DNA from: JBCBJX01 sp038522735
GTDB lineage: Bacteria > Pseudomonadota > Alphaproteobacteria > Caulobacterales > Parvularculaceae
Assembly: GCA_038522735.1 (NCBI GenBank)
Contig: JBCBJX010000079.1
Span: 1-15,513, forward strand
Length of the DNA: 15,513 bases
Direction: 5' to 3'
The position numbers were made by a program, and so were the translations under genes. This document shows, piece after piece, positions 15,124 to 15,513 of the stretch (its first letter is position 1; each line of letters opens with the position of its first letter). The notes beneath the pieces are model-generated. The model saw only the letters and a program-made list of their open reading frames with translations, was not told the origin of the DNA and made no database searches.

Positions 15124-15513
15124 CGAGGGGTCGCCTCCAGTTCCGCCGTCCGCCCTGCTCCCGCCGCCGACAAACGGACGATAAGCCGTTCGCTGGGCGC
15201 GAAGCCGCCGAGGCGATCCGGCCACTCCACAAGAACGCAGCCCTGATCGAGCGCGTCGTCGAAACCGAGCTCTTCTAGTCCGTCCGGCCCCTCCAAGCGG
15301 TAAAGATCGAAATGGGCGATGGGGACCGGACCGCCCTCATAGAGCTGAACAAGGGCGAAGGTGGGGCTCGGCGCGTCCGCCTCGCCGGTCGCCTCGGCGA
15401 TCAGCGCCCGGGCGAGGGTCGTTTTCCCCGCGCCGAGACCGCCTTCCAGCAGGATCGCGTCCCCGGCCTTAAGATCGCGCGCAAGGGCGCGGCCGAGGGC
15501 CTCGGTCGCCGCG
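15090..15513 (-). CDS. tsaE: tRNA t6A biosynthesis ATPase TsaE (5' end outside window)
   Basis: The 3' 140 codons of tsaE; perhaps 15-25 N-terminal residues lie beyond the window edge. TsaE is the P-loop ATPase that works with TsaB and TsaD to make N6-threonylcarbamoyladenosine on ANN-decoding tRNAs. Visible are the Walker A GGLGAGKTT (15443 down to 15417), SPTFALVQLY, the conserved HFDLYRL, and EWPDRLG, the usual C-terminal motif. The stop (TGA, 15092-15090) lies inside amgK, so the two are probably translationally coupled. The tsaE-amgK-murU order recurs in proteobacteria that have this recycling route. Confidence 0.93.
   Translation of the reverse strand, partial: AATEALGRALARDLKAGDAILLEGGLGAGKTTLARALIAEATGEADAPSPTFALVQLYEGGPVPIAHFDLYRLEGPDGLEELGFDDALDQGCVLVEWPDRLGGFAPSERLIVRLSAAGAGRTAELEATPRWSERLNALPF

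Noticed and set aside
15124..15225. Longer amgK start at 15225
   Set aside because: The added 34 residues lie within tsaE coding sequence in another frame, while ATG 15123 has GGAGG before it.
14020..15246. Plus-strand open frame of 408 codons across amgK
   Set aside because: It is antisense to the AmgK kinase motifs, has no family resemblance, and is Arg/Gly/Val-rich shadow.

Overview
The window is a GC-rich, gene-dense chromosomal segment that looks alphaproteobacterial. Three things support this: the block tsaE-amgK-murU-addB-addA-trxA facing trpA-accD-folC, the alphaproteobacterial-style AddA/AddB pair, and the sequences of TrpA, AccD and FolC. A Caulobacterales, Parvularculales or Rhodobacterales-like bacterium is my inference; no rRNA is present to decide it. 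No tRNA, rRNA, CRISPR array or insertion sequence was seen.

Plus strand, 24-6281: a secreted or periplasmic M20 amidohydrolase, then an AT-rich two-gene block at about 1345-3105 (an AAA/ABC-type ATPase followed by a small PIN-like putative nuclease), then trpA, accD and folC. All six genes point the same way with very small gaps and could be read as one unit. Minus strand, 15513 down to 6288: tsaE (cut by the window edge), amgK, murU, addB, addA and trxA. The first five overlap each other, so they are very probably one transcript covering tRNA t6A modification, MurNAc recycling and double-strand break repair. folC and trxA converge with only six bases between their stop codons.

The interesting part is the ATPase-PIN block. 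Three sample 60-base lines inside it count to 35-40% G+C; a sample line in trpA counts to 77%. The two genes overlap by one base (TGATG), and the PIN stop lies two bases before the trpA ATG. An ATPase with no nuclease domain of its own, paired with a small nuclease-like partner, is the layout of known anti-phage systems such as Septu (PtuA/PtuB) and PARIS (AriA/AriB), but with a PIN domain as effector. I read it as a horizontally acquired, candidate defence or toxin-type module inserted directly in front of trpA. It seems to have separated trpA from its ribosome binding site and perhaps supplied a replacement promoter.

Smaller points are a TrpA with Cys where Pro53 usually stands, an A8 run in addA whose -1 frame stops almost at once, a G7 run in the PIN gene, Gln residues in the ATPase Walker B region, and a 20-codon reading frame with an excellent ribosome binding site in front of the ATPase.
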